A DNA stretch of 28,006 nucleotides from an uncultured Paenibacillaceae bacterium (GTDB lineage Bacteria; Bacillota; Bacilli; Paenibacillales; CALAME01), in assembly GCA_937983035.1 (NCBI GenBank), contig CALKAN010000130.1, positions 1 through 28,006 of the forward strand, read 5' to 3'. Below the pieces are notes generated by a model, which did no database searches, was not told the DNA's origin, and saw nothing but the letters and a program-made list of their open reading frames with translations. Position 1 is the first letter of the stretch, and every line of letters starts with the position of its first letter. A program made the translations under genes and the position numbers. Below are positions 1-8,200 of the stretch, one piece after another.

Positions 1-1
1 C

Positions 2-664
2 GGCCCTGAGGAAATGCACGTCATCATTGTTGATAACGGCAGGTCAAATCAGCTTGGCGATCCTGAATTTCAAGAGCTGCTTCATTGCATTCGCTGCGGC
101 GCATGCTTAAATGCATGTCCGGTATATCGCCATATCGGAGGCCACTCCTACGGCGGAACATACAGCGGCCCGATTGGAGCCGTGCTTACGCCTGCTTTAA
201 ACGGCAATCCGGCCGAATGGGATGATCTGGCGAATGCATCCAGCTTGTGCGGCGCTTGTTATGAAGCTTGTCCGGTGAAAATACCGCTTCATGATATGCT
301 CGTTTATTTGCGAAGACGCAAAGTGGAGGCGGGTGCAGCCGATTTGGCCGAAAGCATCGGCATGAAAGGATTTCGTTTCATCATGAGTCATTCTCGGCGC
401 TTGCGGCGCGGGTTCAAACTAGCTCGCTTCGCTTCCTCGCTGATCGCAAGGAACGGGGAAATTAGAGCGAAGCTGGGTCCGTTAAAGGGATGGACAGCGC
501 ATCGCAGTTTTCCTGCTGTCAGCGAGCCGGCGTTTAGAGAAGACTGGAACATGCTGGAGCAAGAAATAAAACAATCGGCGGCAATAAACAAATCAGACGC
601 GGAGCTGAAATTGTCGCTCGCTAAGAAAAAACGCAAAGCCCAAAGTTTAGGCGGCGAACATTGA
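2..664 (+). CDS. lutB: LutB, lactate utilization iron-sulfur protein (3' part, truncated by the window edge)
   Basis: The reading frame is open from base 2, so this is the C-terminal ~220 residues of a protein normally about 470 long; the upstream part and the start lie outside the window. Two ferredoxin-like clusters are visible: CIRCGACLNACPVYRHIGG near the start of the visible part, then LCGACYEACPVKIPLHDM about 50 residues later, each with the CxxCxxxCP spacing of a 4Fe-4S site. Just upstream of the first cluster is HVIIVDNGR, a stretch I associate with LutB. In the LutABC system (known family) the three proteins oxidise L-lactate to pyruvate in the cytoplasm using Fe-S clusters. The C-terminus is basic and hydrophilic. 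The gene is followed after 82 nt by lutC, which fits the lutABC order; lutA would be expected just upstream of the window. Confidence 0.93.
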   Translation, partial: GPEEMHVIIVDNGRSNQLGDPEFQELLHCIRCGACLNACPVYRHIGGHSYGGTYSGPIGAVLTPALNGNPAEWDDLANASSLCGACYEACPVKIPLHDMLVYLRRRKVEAGAADLAESIGMKGFRFIMSHSRRLRRGFKLARFASSLIARNGEIRAKLGPLKGWTAHRSFPAVSEPAFREDWNMLEQEIKQSAAINKSDAELKLSLAKKKRKAQSLGGEH

Positions 665-746
665 TCAGCGCAAAAGACGGCAAATCGTGAAGGCGTTCAA
701 TTGTAAAGCGAAAAATATTTGCATAAAAGCCCGGGAGGGATGAAAG

Positions 747-1475
747 ATGGCCATTTCAGATTCACAGTTTTTGGAGTCGCTTGCGCAAATTTCGAAGCAA
801 AAGCAAGAACAGTTTATGGATCGCATTGCAGAGCGACTGGGACGATCTCGCGGAACCAAGCCGCTGCCGAACCCGTTTCAAGGAGCGCCCGATTTTTGGA
901 GAAAACAAAATGTTTCGCTGGAAGAGAGAATCGAACAGTTCATGTCCAACTGGCGCAAAGCGGGCGGAGAGGCGCACCGTGTTGACAGTTTGTCAAAAGC
1001 TCAGCAATTGATTTGCGATGCGGCCGCTTCCATAAATGCAAAACGGATCATCTGTCAACATCATCCGGCGCTTCAGTCTATGAAGCTGGCTGAGAAACTG
1101 GCCGGAACAGATGTAACGGTTTGGGGTTCGCTGGACAGCGGCAAGTTCGTGCAGCAAGCAGCCGAGGCTGAAATCGGAATTGCGATAGCAGACTACGCTG
1201 TTGCCAATACGGGATCGATCGTTCTCATGTCGGGCAAAGATCACGGCCGAACGATCAGCTTGCTGCCTCCGGTTTTTATCGCTGTTGTGCCGATTTCTCG
1301 CATGAAAACGCGTCTCGGCGAAGTGATGGCCGAAATTCATTCGTTAGGCAGAGACAACATTCCTGCAGGCATTCATTTTGTGTCCGGTCCGAGCCGTTCC
1401 GCTGACATCGAGAACGATCTGACCATCGGCGTGCATGGACCAGGGCGCGTGCATGCAATTTTAGCAGATTTTTAG
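747..1475 (+). CDS. lutC: LutC, LUD-domain lactate utilization protein
   Basis: The protein has 242 residues, the usual size for LutC. It has an N-terminal helical segment (about 1-60) and then the LUD domain, with the typical ADYAVANTGSIVLMSG stretch (about 147-162), and near the C-terminus VSGPSRSADIENDLTIGVHG, the signature by which I recognise the family. The ATG at 747 is chosen because GGGAGGG lies 7 nt upstream. LutC is part of the LutABC lactate oxidation complex (established); the partner lutB is immediately upstream in the same orientation, so the two are probably co-transcribed. No hairpin with a T-tract is seen after the stop, so readthrough into the next gene is possible. The call is firm at family level. 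Confidence 0.93.
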   Translation: MAISDSQFLESLAQISKQKQEQFMDRIAERLGRSRGTKPLPNPFQGAPDFWRKQNVSLEERIEQFMSNWRKAGGEAHRVDSLSKAQQLICDAAASINAKRIICQHHPALQSMKLAEKLAGTDVTVWGSLDSGKFVQQAAEAEIGIAIADYAVANTGSIVLMSGKDHGRTISLLPPVFIAVVPISRMKTRLGEVMAEIHSLGRDNIPAGIHFVSGPSRSADIENDLTIGVHGPGRVHAILADF

Positions 1476-1542
1476 AGTTTTTTTTGAAGATTTATGATAA
1501 AATGAAAGCGTTCATGTTTATAGCAGCAAAGGTTGTGGCAAT

Positions 1543-2451
1543 GTGGGGATTTTATTACTGCTCCTAAGCACATTCATGTGGAGCTTTGTCGGCATACTTG
1601 TCAAGTCGGCATCCTTAATGGTCAGTCCGATCGTCATTACTTTCTTTCGCTTTTTTATCGGCATTATATTTTTGGCATTGCTCGTTTATTTCATCGAGGG
1701 GAAGGTGCGCGTTCATTGGAAAAGCCCGTGGATCTGGGCCGGCGCGTGCGGCAAACTGGTCAATTATATTTTTGAAAACATCGGTGTTTCCATTGGCTAT
1801 GCGTACGGCAACATTTTGGTTTTTCCGCTGCAGACCTTGTTTATGGTCGCTTTTTCCGTCATGTTTCTGAAGGAAAAATTTCAGCTGAAAACGGCATTTT
1901 CAGTCTTGCTGTGCATCGTCGGCGTGTTGCTTGTAAGCTGGAACGGACTTCCTCTCGAAGAAGTGATGCAATTGAATGTGCTTTTGACCCTGCTTTTTGC
2001 ATTGTCCGCATTCGGCGCTACATTTCATTTCTTGAGTCAAAAAATGCTGGTTGATAAGATGAATGCTGCCAGCATGAATTTTTCCATGTTTGTTTGGTGT
2101 TCGTTGTTTGCAGGAGCGCCGCTTCCTGTTTACGGCGAAATGACTGGAGAAATTGCGTTGTGGCCGGTCGTCAGCCTTTTGCTGCTCGGAGCGATTACGG
2201 CATTCAGCTTTTATTTTTTTGCACAGGCGCTGCGCCGCGTGTCGTTGACGATCGCTTCCATCTTTAATAATGCAAGCGTGATTTTTACATTAATATGGGC
2301 TTGGCTGTTTTTTCAAGAACCGATTACAATTTACACTGTGGCGGGAACGTTGTTGTTTGTCGTTGGGATGATTGTTGTGAATTTGCCGGAACGCAAACAG
2401 CGCGGCTCTGCTTCAGCCGGCGCTGCAGCTGAAGGCGTCAGCGCGAACTGA
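1543..2451 (+). CDS. EamA/DMT-family transporter
   Basis: The protein has 302 residues and is almost entirely hydrophobic, with about ten predicted membrane helices in two similar halves of five, the layout of the drug/metabolite transporter (EamA) family. The first helix starts at residue 2 (GILLLLLSTFMWSFVGILVK), with the short N-terminus and the W-x-F pattern common in EamA proteins. The C-terminus is a short hydrophilic, Ala-rich tail. Start choice: the frame is closed by TAA at 1498-1500, and GTG at 1543 is the only usable start, with AAAGG at 1528-1532 upstream. Such proteins export or import small metabolites or amino acids; the substrate cannot be predicted. The gene lies 67 nt after lutC, without an obvious terminator between, but a metabolic link to lactate is not established. 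Confidence 0.85.
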   Translation: MGILLLLLSTFMWSFVGILVKSASLMVSPIVITFFRFFIGIIFLALLVYFIEGKVRVHWKSPWIWAGACGKLVNYIFENIGVSIGYAYGNILVFPLQTLFMVAFSVMFLKEKFQLKTAFSVLLCIVGVLLVSWNGLPLEEVMQLNVLLTLLFALSAFGATFHFLSQKMLVDKMNAASMNFSMFVWCSLFAGAPLPVYGEMTGEIALWPVVSLLLLGAITAFSFYFFAQALRRVSLTIASIFNNASVIFTLIWAWLFFQEPITIYTVAGTLLFVVGMIVVNLPERKQRGSASAGAAAEGVSAN

Positions 2452-2497
2452 AGGAGAACCGGCCGCTTCAATTTGACTTTGGGAAGGGAGGAGTTGC

Positions 2498-2875
2498 ATG
2501 TACGACAGCTTGCATCATGCAGCTGCAGTGGTGACGGATTTGGAAAAAGCGAAGTTTTTTTACGGTGAAGTACTGGGGCTTCAGGAGAGCAATGATCGTC
2601 CGGCTTTTGATTTTCCGGGTGCATGGTATCAAATCGGCGGCACGCAGCTGCATTTAATCGTGCACCCGTCTGCGAAGACTTTCAGAGGCACGCGCATGAT
2701 CGATACGAAAGACGGTCATTTTGCGATTCGCACCCGCAGCATGGAAGCAGTGAAGAAACGGCTTCAGAAGCACGGGTGGCCTTTTGAAGACAGGCCTGAC
2801 AGCATCACCGGTTGGCATCAGTTGTTTGTCACCGATCCGGATGGCAATATCATCGAAATCAATGCGGAGAAATAA
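2498..2875 (+). CDS. VOC (glyoxalase/bleomycin-resistance fold) family protein
   Basis: A small 125-residue protein with the vicinal-oxygen-chelate pattern. It has an N-terminal HHAAAVVTDLEKAKFFYGEVLGL (first strand and helix, with candidate metal-ligand histidines 6/7), a central QLHLIV strand, and a C-terminal DPDGNIIEINAE strand carrying the usual terminal acidic ligand. Length and motif order match single-domain VOC proteins, which form dimers and act as lyases, dioxygenases or binding proteins; the specific reaction cannot be inferred. ATG 2498 is preceded by GGGAGGAG about 6-8 nt upstream. It lies 46 nt after the DMT transporter gene and may share its transcript. Its 3' side is followed by a possible regulatory region rather than a recognisable terminator. 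Confidence 0.82.
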   Translation: MYDSLHHAAAVVTDLEKAKFFYGEVLGLQESNDRPAFDFPGAWYQIGGTQLHLIVHPSAKTFRGTRMIDTKDGHFAIRTRSMEAVKKRLQKHGWPFEDRPDSITGWHQLFVTDPDGNIIEINAEK

Positions 2876-2905
2876 TGCCGTTTCCAAAATAACTGCGAAT
2901 AAGCA

Positions 2906-2950
2906 CTCATGAATGAGAGCGCTTACGCATATAAAATTTGTTAAGCGCTT
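2906..2950 (+). promoter_or_regulatory. Inverted-repeat pair upstream of yebC (two GCGC-centred operator-like sites)
   Basis: AGCGCTTA at 2918-2925 and TAAGCGCT at 2942-2949 are exact reverse complements separated by 16 nt. Each sits in a LacI/CcpA-like core: TGAGAGCGCTTACG and TTAAGCGCTTGCAA. Against the ideal palindromic cre (TTGAAAGCGCTTTCAA) I count roughly 11 and 12 of 16 matches. A second small dyad, CTCAT-GA-ATGAG, lies at 2906-2917. No T-run follows, so this is not a classical terminator. It is either a pair of operators for a LacI-family regulator or a hairpin at the end of the upstream transcript; the sequence does not decide. Confidence 0.35.
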
Positions 2951-3001
2951 GCAAAGATGGGATTGAGTCTCGTTACATTACTGCCATGCAATAATGGATA
3001 T

Positions 3002-3009
3002 GCTATAAT
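3002..3009 (+). promoter_or_regulatory. Extended -10 promoter for yebC
   Basis: TGCTATAAT gives a consensus TATAAT (3004-3009) with an upstream TG in the extended -10 position. There is no good -35 at 17 nt; TTACTG at 2978-2983 is 20 nt away. The predicted transcription start would be near 3016, leaving a leader of about 42 nt ahead of yebC, whose AAAGGAG site is at about 3041-3047. Confidence 0.6.
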
Positions 3010-3057
3010 TGAGAGATGACATTACAGCAACTTAGCGAATAAAAGGAGTGCACGCAG

Positions 3058-3804
3058 ATGGCAGGACATTCAAAATGGAAGAACATTCAACATCGGAAAG
3101 GCAAGCAAGATGCAGCAAGAGGCAAGCTGTTCACAAAGCTGTCCAAAGAAATTTTTGCTGCAGTCCGAAACGGAGGGGATGATCCGAATACGAATTTAAG
3201 ACTCAGACATGCCATTCAAAAGGCAAGGCAAAACAATATGCCCGTCAGCAATATAGAGAATACGATCAAGAAAGCAGCCGGCAATGTGGAAGGCATTACT
3301 TATGAAGAAATTGTGTATGAAGGCTATGGTCCTGCCGGAGCGGCAGTGATGGTAGAATGCTTGACAGACAATCGCAACCGAACGGCAGCTGAAATTCGCC
3401 ATATATTTTCGAAAAACGGCGGCAACTTGGGAGAAAGCGGCTGCGTGGCATATATATTTGAACGCAAAGGCGTGCTTATATTGAAAGCAAACGAAACAGA
3501 CGAAGAAACGCTGCTGATGCAAATGCTGGAAGCAGGCGCGGAAGACATTCAAGTAGATGAAGATGCGGTTGAAGTGCAGACGGCTCCCGAAGATTATGAG
3601 CAAGTCAGACAAGCTGCCGAAGATTACGGTTATGAAATTATTGAAGGAGAAGTGATGATGGTCCCGTCGACTACCGTGACTTTAGACGGGGACGATGCTG
3701 AGAAGATGGTCAAATTGTATGAAGCGCTTGAAGACAATGACGATGTGCAGAACATTTATACGAATGTGGACTTGGATCATTTGGCGCAGTTTACGAATTT
3801 TTAA
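3058..3804 (+). CDS. yebC: YebC/PmpR-family transcriptional/translation factor
   Basis: The protein has 248 residues, the normal size for the family, and starts with the diagnostic MAGHSKWKNIQHRKGKQDAA, followed by the helical N-domain (LFTKLSKEIFAAVRNGG). The three-domain pattern continues with GYGPAGAAVMVECLTDNRNR (about 89-108), the sequence by which YebC proteins are readily recognised, and ends in the ferredoxin-like domain, LEDNDDVQNIYTNVDL. YebC-family proteins were described as DNA-binding regulators (PmpR) and more recently as factors that help ribosomes through proline-rich stretches (known of the family). The ATG is preceded by AAAGGAG about 11 nt upstream. It appears to be a single-gene unit with its own extended -10 promoter. 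Whether it relates to the transport cluster downstream is unknown; the 302-bp regulatory gap argues against a functional link. Confidence 0.96.
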   Translation: MAGHSKWKNIQHRKGKQDAARGKLFTKLSKEIFAAVRNGGDDPNTNLRLRHAIQKARQNNMPVSNIENTIKKAAGNVEGITYEEIVYEGYGPAGAAVMVECLTDNRNRTAAEIRHIFSKNGGNLGESGCVAYIFERKGVLILKANETDEETLLMQMLEAGAEDIQVDEDAVEVQTAPEDYEQVRQAAEDYGYEIIEGEVMMVPSTTVTLDGDDAEKMVKLYEALEDNDDVQNIYTNVDLDHLAQFTNF

Positions 3805-3903
3805 TTCAATTTGACCTGCATTTAACAATAGAATGATAGAATTTATATATCATGTCGAACTTTATATTAGAAAAAACAGGAGGCATCGACAAAATTCTAC
3901 AAT

Positions 3904-3922
3904 TCTTCACACGAAATTCATA
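3904..3922 (+). repeat. 19-bp box, copy 1 (putative regulator site of promoter P1)
   Basis: TCTTCACACGAAATTCATA occurs here and, without a mismatch, again at 4009-4027, exactly 105 bp later (ten turns of B-DNA at 10.5 bp/turn). It contains a small dyad, TTC-ACAC-GAA. Seven nt downstream begins TTTTAGAATAA (3930-3940), containing the -10-like TAGAAT at 3933-3938. The region where a -35 would lie is inside the box and is poor, which suits an activator-dependent promoter. Confidence 0.6.
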
Positions 3923-4008
3923 TCAAATGTTTTAGAATAATGTTTGCTGTGTGTGCTGTGGTAGGTTTCTGCCATATTCTATTGTGACATTTTGACGAAT
4001 ATGAAGAA

Positions 4009-4027
4009 TCTTCACACGAAATTCATA
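4009..4027 (+). repeat. 19-bp box, copy 2 (putative regulator site of promoter P2)
   Basis: An exact second copy of the box at 3904-3922. Here too a 7-nt gap leads to a matching AT-rich element, TTTTAAAATAG (4035-4045), containing TAAAAT at 4038-4043. The whole unit (box, gap, -10-like element) is therefore duplicated, not just the box. TGAAG-AAT-CTTCA (4002-4014) adds a short dyad at its left edge. The upstream gene is yebC and the downstream gene is the MsmX-like ATPase, so this is the likely control region of the transport cluster. Confidence 0.6.
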
Positions 4028-4049
4028 AGTCCTATTTTAAAATAGGACT
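4028..4049 (+). promoter_or_regulatory. 22-bp perfect palindrome overlapping the P2 -10 element
   Basis: The left half is AGTCCTATTTT and the right half its exact reverse complement AAAATAGGACT, with no spacer. It starts at the base after box copy 2 and covers the TAAAAT element, a position at which a dimeric repressor would block RNA polymerase. No U-tract follows, so it is unlikely to be a terminator. The identity of a binding protein is unknown. Confidence 0.5.
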
Positions 4050-4056
4050 AAGGAAA

Positions 4057-4070
4057 TTAAATCGCTTTCA
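4057..4070 (+). promoter_or_regulatory. cre-like catabolite control site
   Basis: TTAAATCGCTTTCA matches the Bacillus cre consensus TGWAANCGNTNWCA at every defined position but the second. It lies just downstream of the predicted P2 start, where CcpA bound to cre typically represses (established for Bacillus carbohydrate operons). Catabolite repression would fit a carbohydrate import cluster, which supports the call by context only. Confidence 0.45.
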
Positions 4071-4106
4071 AAATCAATTTATATTGATCTGGAGGGGTGT
4101 ATACTT

Positions 4107-5225
4107 ATGGCACGTATCTTGTTCAATCACGTTTACAAACGATACGGCAAGGAAAAAATACCGGCGGTTAAAGATTTCAACTTGGAAATCGAAGACAAAG
4201 AGTTTATCGTTTTCGTCGGGCCGTCTGGCTGCGGGAAATCTACCACATTGAGAATGGTTGCAGGTTTGGAAGACATCTCTGAAGGGGAAATTTTCATTAA
4301 CAATGAATTGATTAATGATTTGCCCCCGAAAGATCGGGATATCGCGATGGTGTTCCAGAACTATGCTTTGTATCCGAACATGAGCGTTTATGAAAACATT
4401 GCATTTGGTTTGAGATTGCGCAAGGTGCCTAAGCATGAAATCGATTTAGGCGTTAAGCGTGCTGCTCGCGTTCTGGAGATTGAGCAATTTTTGGACCGCA
4501 AGCCGAGGCAGTTGTCAGGGGGTCAGAGACAGCGTGTTGCTTTGGGACGCGCGATCGTTCGGAACCCGAAAGTGTTCTTGATGGATGAGCCGTTGTCGAA
4601 CTTGGACGCGAAGTTAAGAGTGCAGATGCGCACGGAAATTACAAGGCTTCATAAGCAATTGGGCGTTACGACCATTTATGTGACGCACGACCAGACCGAG
4701 GCGATGACGATGGGCAATCGCATCGTTGTGATGAGGGACGGAGTCATCCAGCAAGTCGACACGCCGGAAGACATTTATAACTATCCGAACAATATGTTTG
4801 TTGCCAGCTTCATCGGTGCTCCGCCAATGAACTTTATTGAAGGGCGCGTTCAAGAAAACGGTGACAAACTGGAATTCCATACGCGCAGATTCGCTTTGGA
4901 AATTCCGGAAGGCAAAGCGAATTCCATTCGTGAAAAGAATCTGGTTGACAAAGTGGTTGTGCTTGGCATTCGTCCTGAAAATATCAGCATTGATCAGATC
5001 GTGTTCGATGCGTTTCCGAATGCGGTATTTCACGGCATTCACAAGTCTGATGAGCTCATGGGCGCGGACCGCTTTATCTTCTTGGACATCGGTGCCGAGA
5101 ACGATCTCGTAGCACGCGTCAATCCGAGATATCGCTTTGATGATGATGAGCGCGTGAGACTTGTCATGGATATGAATAAGGCGATTTTCTTTGACCGCAC
5201 TACTCAAGAGCGGATCACGGATTAA
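4107..5225 (+). CDS. MsmX/UgpC-type sugar ABC transporter ATPase
   Basis: The protein has 372 residues, the usual length of MalK/MsmX/UgpC ATPases. Walker A is GPSGCGKST (38-46), the signature LSGGQ (136-140), Walker B VFLMDEPLSNLD just after residue 150, and the switch histidine lies in YVTHDQTEAM. The last ~130 residues form the TOBE/regulatory part seen in this subfamily. It energises MalFG-type carbohydrate permeases from the cytoplasmic side. In Bacillus, MsmX serves several importers; here the ATPase gene sits only 34 nt before the binding-protein gene and upstream of four permease genes, so it probably serves one or both pairs. ATG 4107 is preceded by GGAGGGG 9 nt upstream. It is the first gene behind the tandem-box control region and the cre-like site. 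Confidence 0.93.
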   Translation: MARILFNHVYKRYGKEKIPAVKDFNLEIEDKEFIVFVGPSGCGKSTTLRMVAGLEDISEGEIFINNELINDLPPKDRDIAMVFQNYALYPNMSVYENIAFGLRLRKVPKHEIDLGVKRAARVLEIEQFLDRKPRQLSGGQRQRVALGRAIVRNPKVFLMDEPLSNLDAKLRVQMRTEITRLHKQLGVTTIYVTHDQTEAMTMGNRIVVMRDGVIQQVDTPEDIYNYPNNMFVASFIGAPPMNFIEGRVQENGDKLEFHTRRFALEIPEGKANSIREKNLVDKVVVLGIRPENISIDQIVFDAFPNAVFHGIHKSDELMGADRFIFLDIGAENDLVARVNPRYRFDDDERVRLVMDMNKAIFFDRTTQERITD

Positions 5226-5259
5226 TGATCATTGTGAGAACGAGAGGAGGAATGACGAA

Positions 5260-8200
5260 GTGCGTCCAATGCAGTGGTTTCAAACGTTTAAGCAAAAGCG
5301 TTGGCACACCCTGGCCGTGCTCGGATTGCTCGTGTTGCTGGCAGGGATCGGTGCAGGATGCACAGCCCAGGCTGAAGAATCTGCGAAGAGTGTAGACCAG
5401 CTGTATGATGAAATGATCGAAATGATTATGGATGACAGCGCGAATGCAGTTTTCGACTCTGAGGGCAATGCTTTAAATGACTTGTATACATTTATTCAGG
5501 AGCAGTTTGGTTCTTACTATTTGGAAAAACTAGAAGAATGGAAGCGGCAAGGCATTCCGAATGCAACGCAATCATTCACAATTGATTCCAGCAATTATAA
5601 AGGAAGTTCCCCGAATGCCAACGTTAGAATTGGCACTTATGAAGGTCGCAGCAATGTGTTGATATTCGACAACGATCGCAACAATTATTTTGAGTATGAA
5701 TTTGAAGTTCCGGAAGAAGGATTGTATGAAATCGTCGTCACTTACCAAAACTACCGTGACCCGGATACGACTAAAAGAACCAGTTACAGACCGGCAACTT
5801 TAACGATGATGATCGATGGAGAAATACCGTTCAGGGAAGCGCGTGCAATTAAGTTTCCAAGATATTTCAAAGACACGTTTCCGCTTCAATTTGACAAATA
5901 CGGAGATCACATCCGTCCAAGACCGATTGAAATTACGGAATGGAAAGAGTTTCCGATCAGAGATCACGATGATTCCTATAATACGCCGTTAACTTGGCAT
6001 TTAACGAAAGGGAAACACACGCTGAGATTTGAAGGTTACTCCTCAATTGTCATTGACAAAATTGAATTCCGTCCGCCGACGCAGCTGAGAACGTATGAAG
6101 AGTATCGTGCCATGCATCCTGAAATGACGGATTTGGACGTCGATTTGATTGAAATCGAAGCAGAAGAAATGATGGAGAAAAATGAAGTTTCCATTCAAAT
6201 GGATGCAGACCAAGACGCATTCATGTCTCCGATGGCGCATGGCCGCAGAATTTTTAACTATGTAGGCGGCAACCGTTGGGCAAAAGGCGGCGAAACGATC
6301 AAATGGGAAGTTGATGTGCCAGAATCCGGCTGGTATAAGATTGCTTACCGCGCTTTGAACAACATTCATTCTAACAAAACATCGTTCCGCAAAATTAAGA
6401 TCAACGGAGAAGTTCCTTATGTTGATTTAGTCGATTACGGCACCCCGTTTTCATCTTCCTGGCAAGGTCATGTCATTGCCGACGAGAATGGAGAGCCGTA
6501 CGCCATTTATCTTGAAAAAGGCACAAATATTATTGAGATGAGCGTAAACTATGCTCCTTTGAAGCCGGTTCAAATTTTGCTTGAAAAAGTAACGCAAGAG
6601 CTCGGCATGGTTTCCCGCGACTTGCAAGTGTTAACACGCGGTGAAGTGGACCGAAACCGGACATGGGATATCGTCAACAATTTCCCTGAAATCCCTGAAA
6701 TGCTGAGAGTTATCCGGGGAAGACTTGAGCTCATGGCTGACATGTGGCTGGCAGTTAACAAAGACAAAGACAACAACTATCAATCTATCTTGACTTCTAT
6801 GCAAGATATTGATGATCTGTTGGATAAAGTAAACGAAATTCCGTACCGCATGGATAATATTTCTATGATTCAATCGAAAATCGGTACGTTAGCGTCTCAA
6901 ATTACGTCGCAGCCGATCGCGCTCGACCGCATCTACATTCTTCCGTATAACAAAGAGTTTCCGCGCATGAAAGCGAATTTCTGGGAAACAACGAAAAACG
7001 GATTTATGAACTTTATTCGTTCCTTCACGGAAGATGATAAGCTGACTGCGAATGACGACAGCATATTGAACGTTTGGATGTACTACGGCCGCGACTATGT
7101 AAACTTGCTGCAAGAGCTTGCAGATCAGTACTTTACTCCGGAGACGGGAATACCGGTTAAGATTGACTTGCTTCCGCGGGAAGACTTGCTCGTTCTTTCG
7201 AACGCGGTAAACAAAACGCCTGACGTTGCGCTCGGCATCGGTGAAGGCCGTCCGTCAGAGTTTGCCTTCCGTGATGCGGCATACGACTTGTCGCAATTCG
7301 AAGGATTCGACGAGTTGGCTAAAAACTTCAGCCCGGGAGCATTGCTGCCGTATTATTACGATGGCGGATACTATGCAATTCCGGAAACGATGCAGTTCAA
7401 GATGCTGTACTACCGGATTGATATTATGGACCGTTTAGGCTTGGAAGTTCCAGACACTTGGGATGATGTATACAATATGCTGCCAACGTTGCAGCAGAAC
7501 GGTTATAACTTCTTTATCCCGCTTAACGAATATTTAACATTCGTATACCAAAATGGTGCTGACTTCTATGCCAATGACGGCATGACGACAGGTCTCGATT
7601 CTCCGGAAGGTTTCCGAGCGTTAAAGATGGTTACTGAATTGTTCAGCGTATACGGCATTGATCGTCAAGTGCCGAGCTTCTATCAGCACTTTAGAGACGG
7701 AACGATGCCAATCGGCTTTACTGACCTGAACCACTACTTGCAGATGCTTGTCGCTGCTCCTGAACTGACAGGATGGTGGGGAATGGCGCCAATGCCGGGC
7801 ATTAAGAATGAAGACGGCGTTGTTGAGCGCTGGTCAGGCGGCAACATCGGAATGCTGTCGCAAGGTTTGGGCGGATTTGGCGGCGCAATGGCCGGATCCG
7901 GCGCAGCGAGCCAGACAGCTGCGATGATCATGAAGAAGGCGGACAATCCTGAATGGGGATGGGAATTCCTGAAATGGTGGATGTCGCCGGAAATTCAAGA
8001 GCAATTCGGTTCTGAACTCGAAGGCTTCCACGGACCATCGTTCCGTTGGAATACGGCGAACTTAGAAGCCTTTACTCGATTGCCTTGGACAAATGAAGAA
8101 TTAGAAGTCATCTTGGAACAGTGGCAATGGTACAAATCGATGGTTAACGTGCCGGGTTCATATTTCATTCCGAGAGAACTGTCCAATGCTTGGAACAGAA

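Noticed and set aside
1331..1344. Copy of part of the 19-bp box (CGAAATTCATTC) inside lutC
   Set aside because: Only the right-hand ten or so bases match, and it is in coding sequence without a -10-like element.
2906..2950. Terminator for the VOC gene
   Set aside because: Stem arms exist but no T-run follows, and the loop is long.
5191..5259. N-terminal extension of the binding protein beginning at 5191
   Set aside because: It lies inside the ATPase gene, and would place a hydrophilic segment ahead of the signal sequence; AGGAGG points to GTG 5260.
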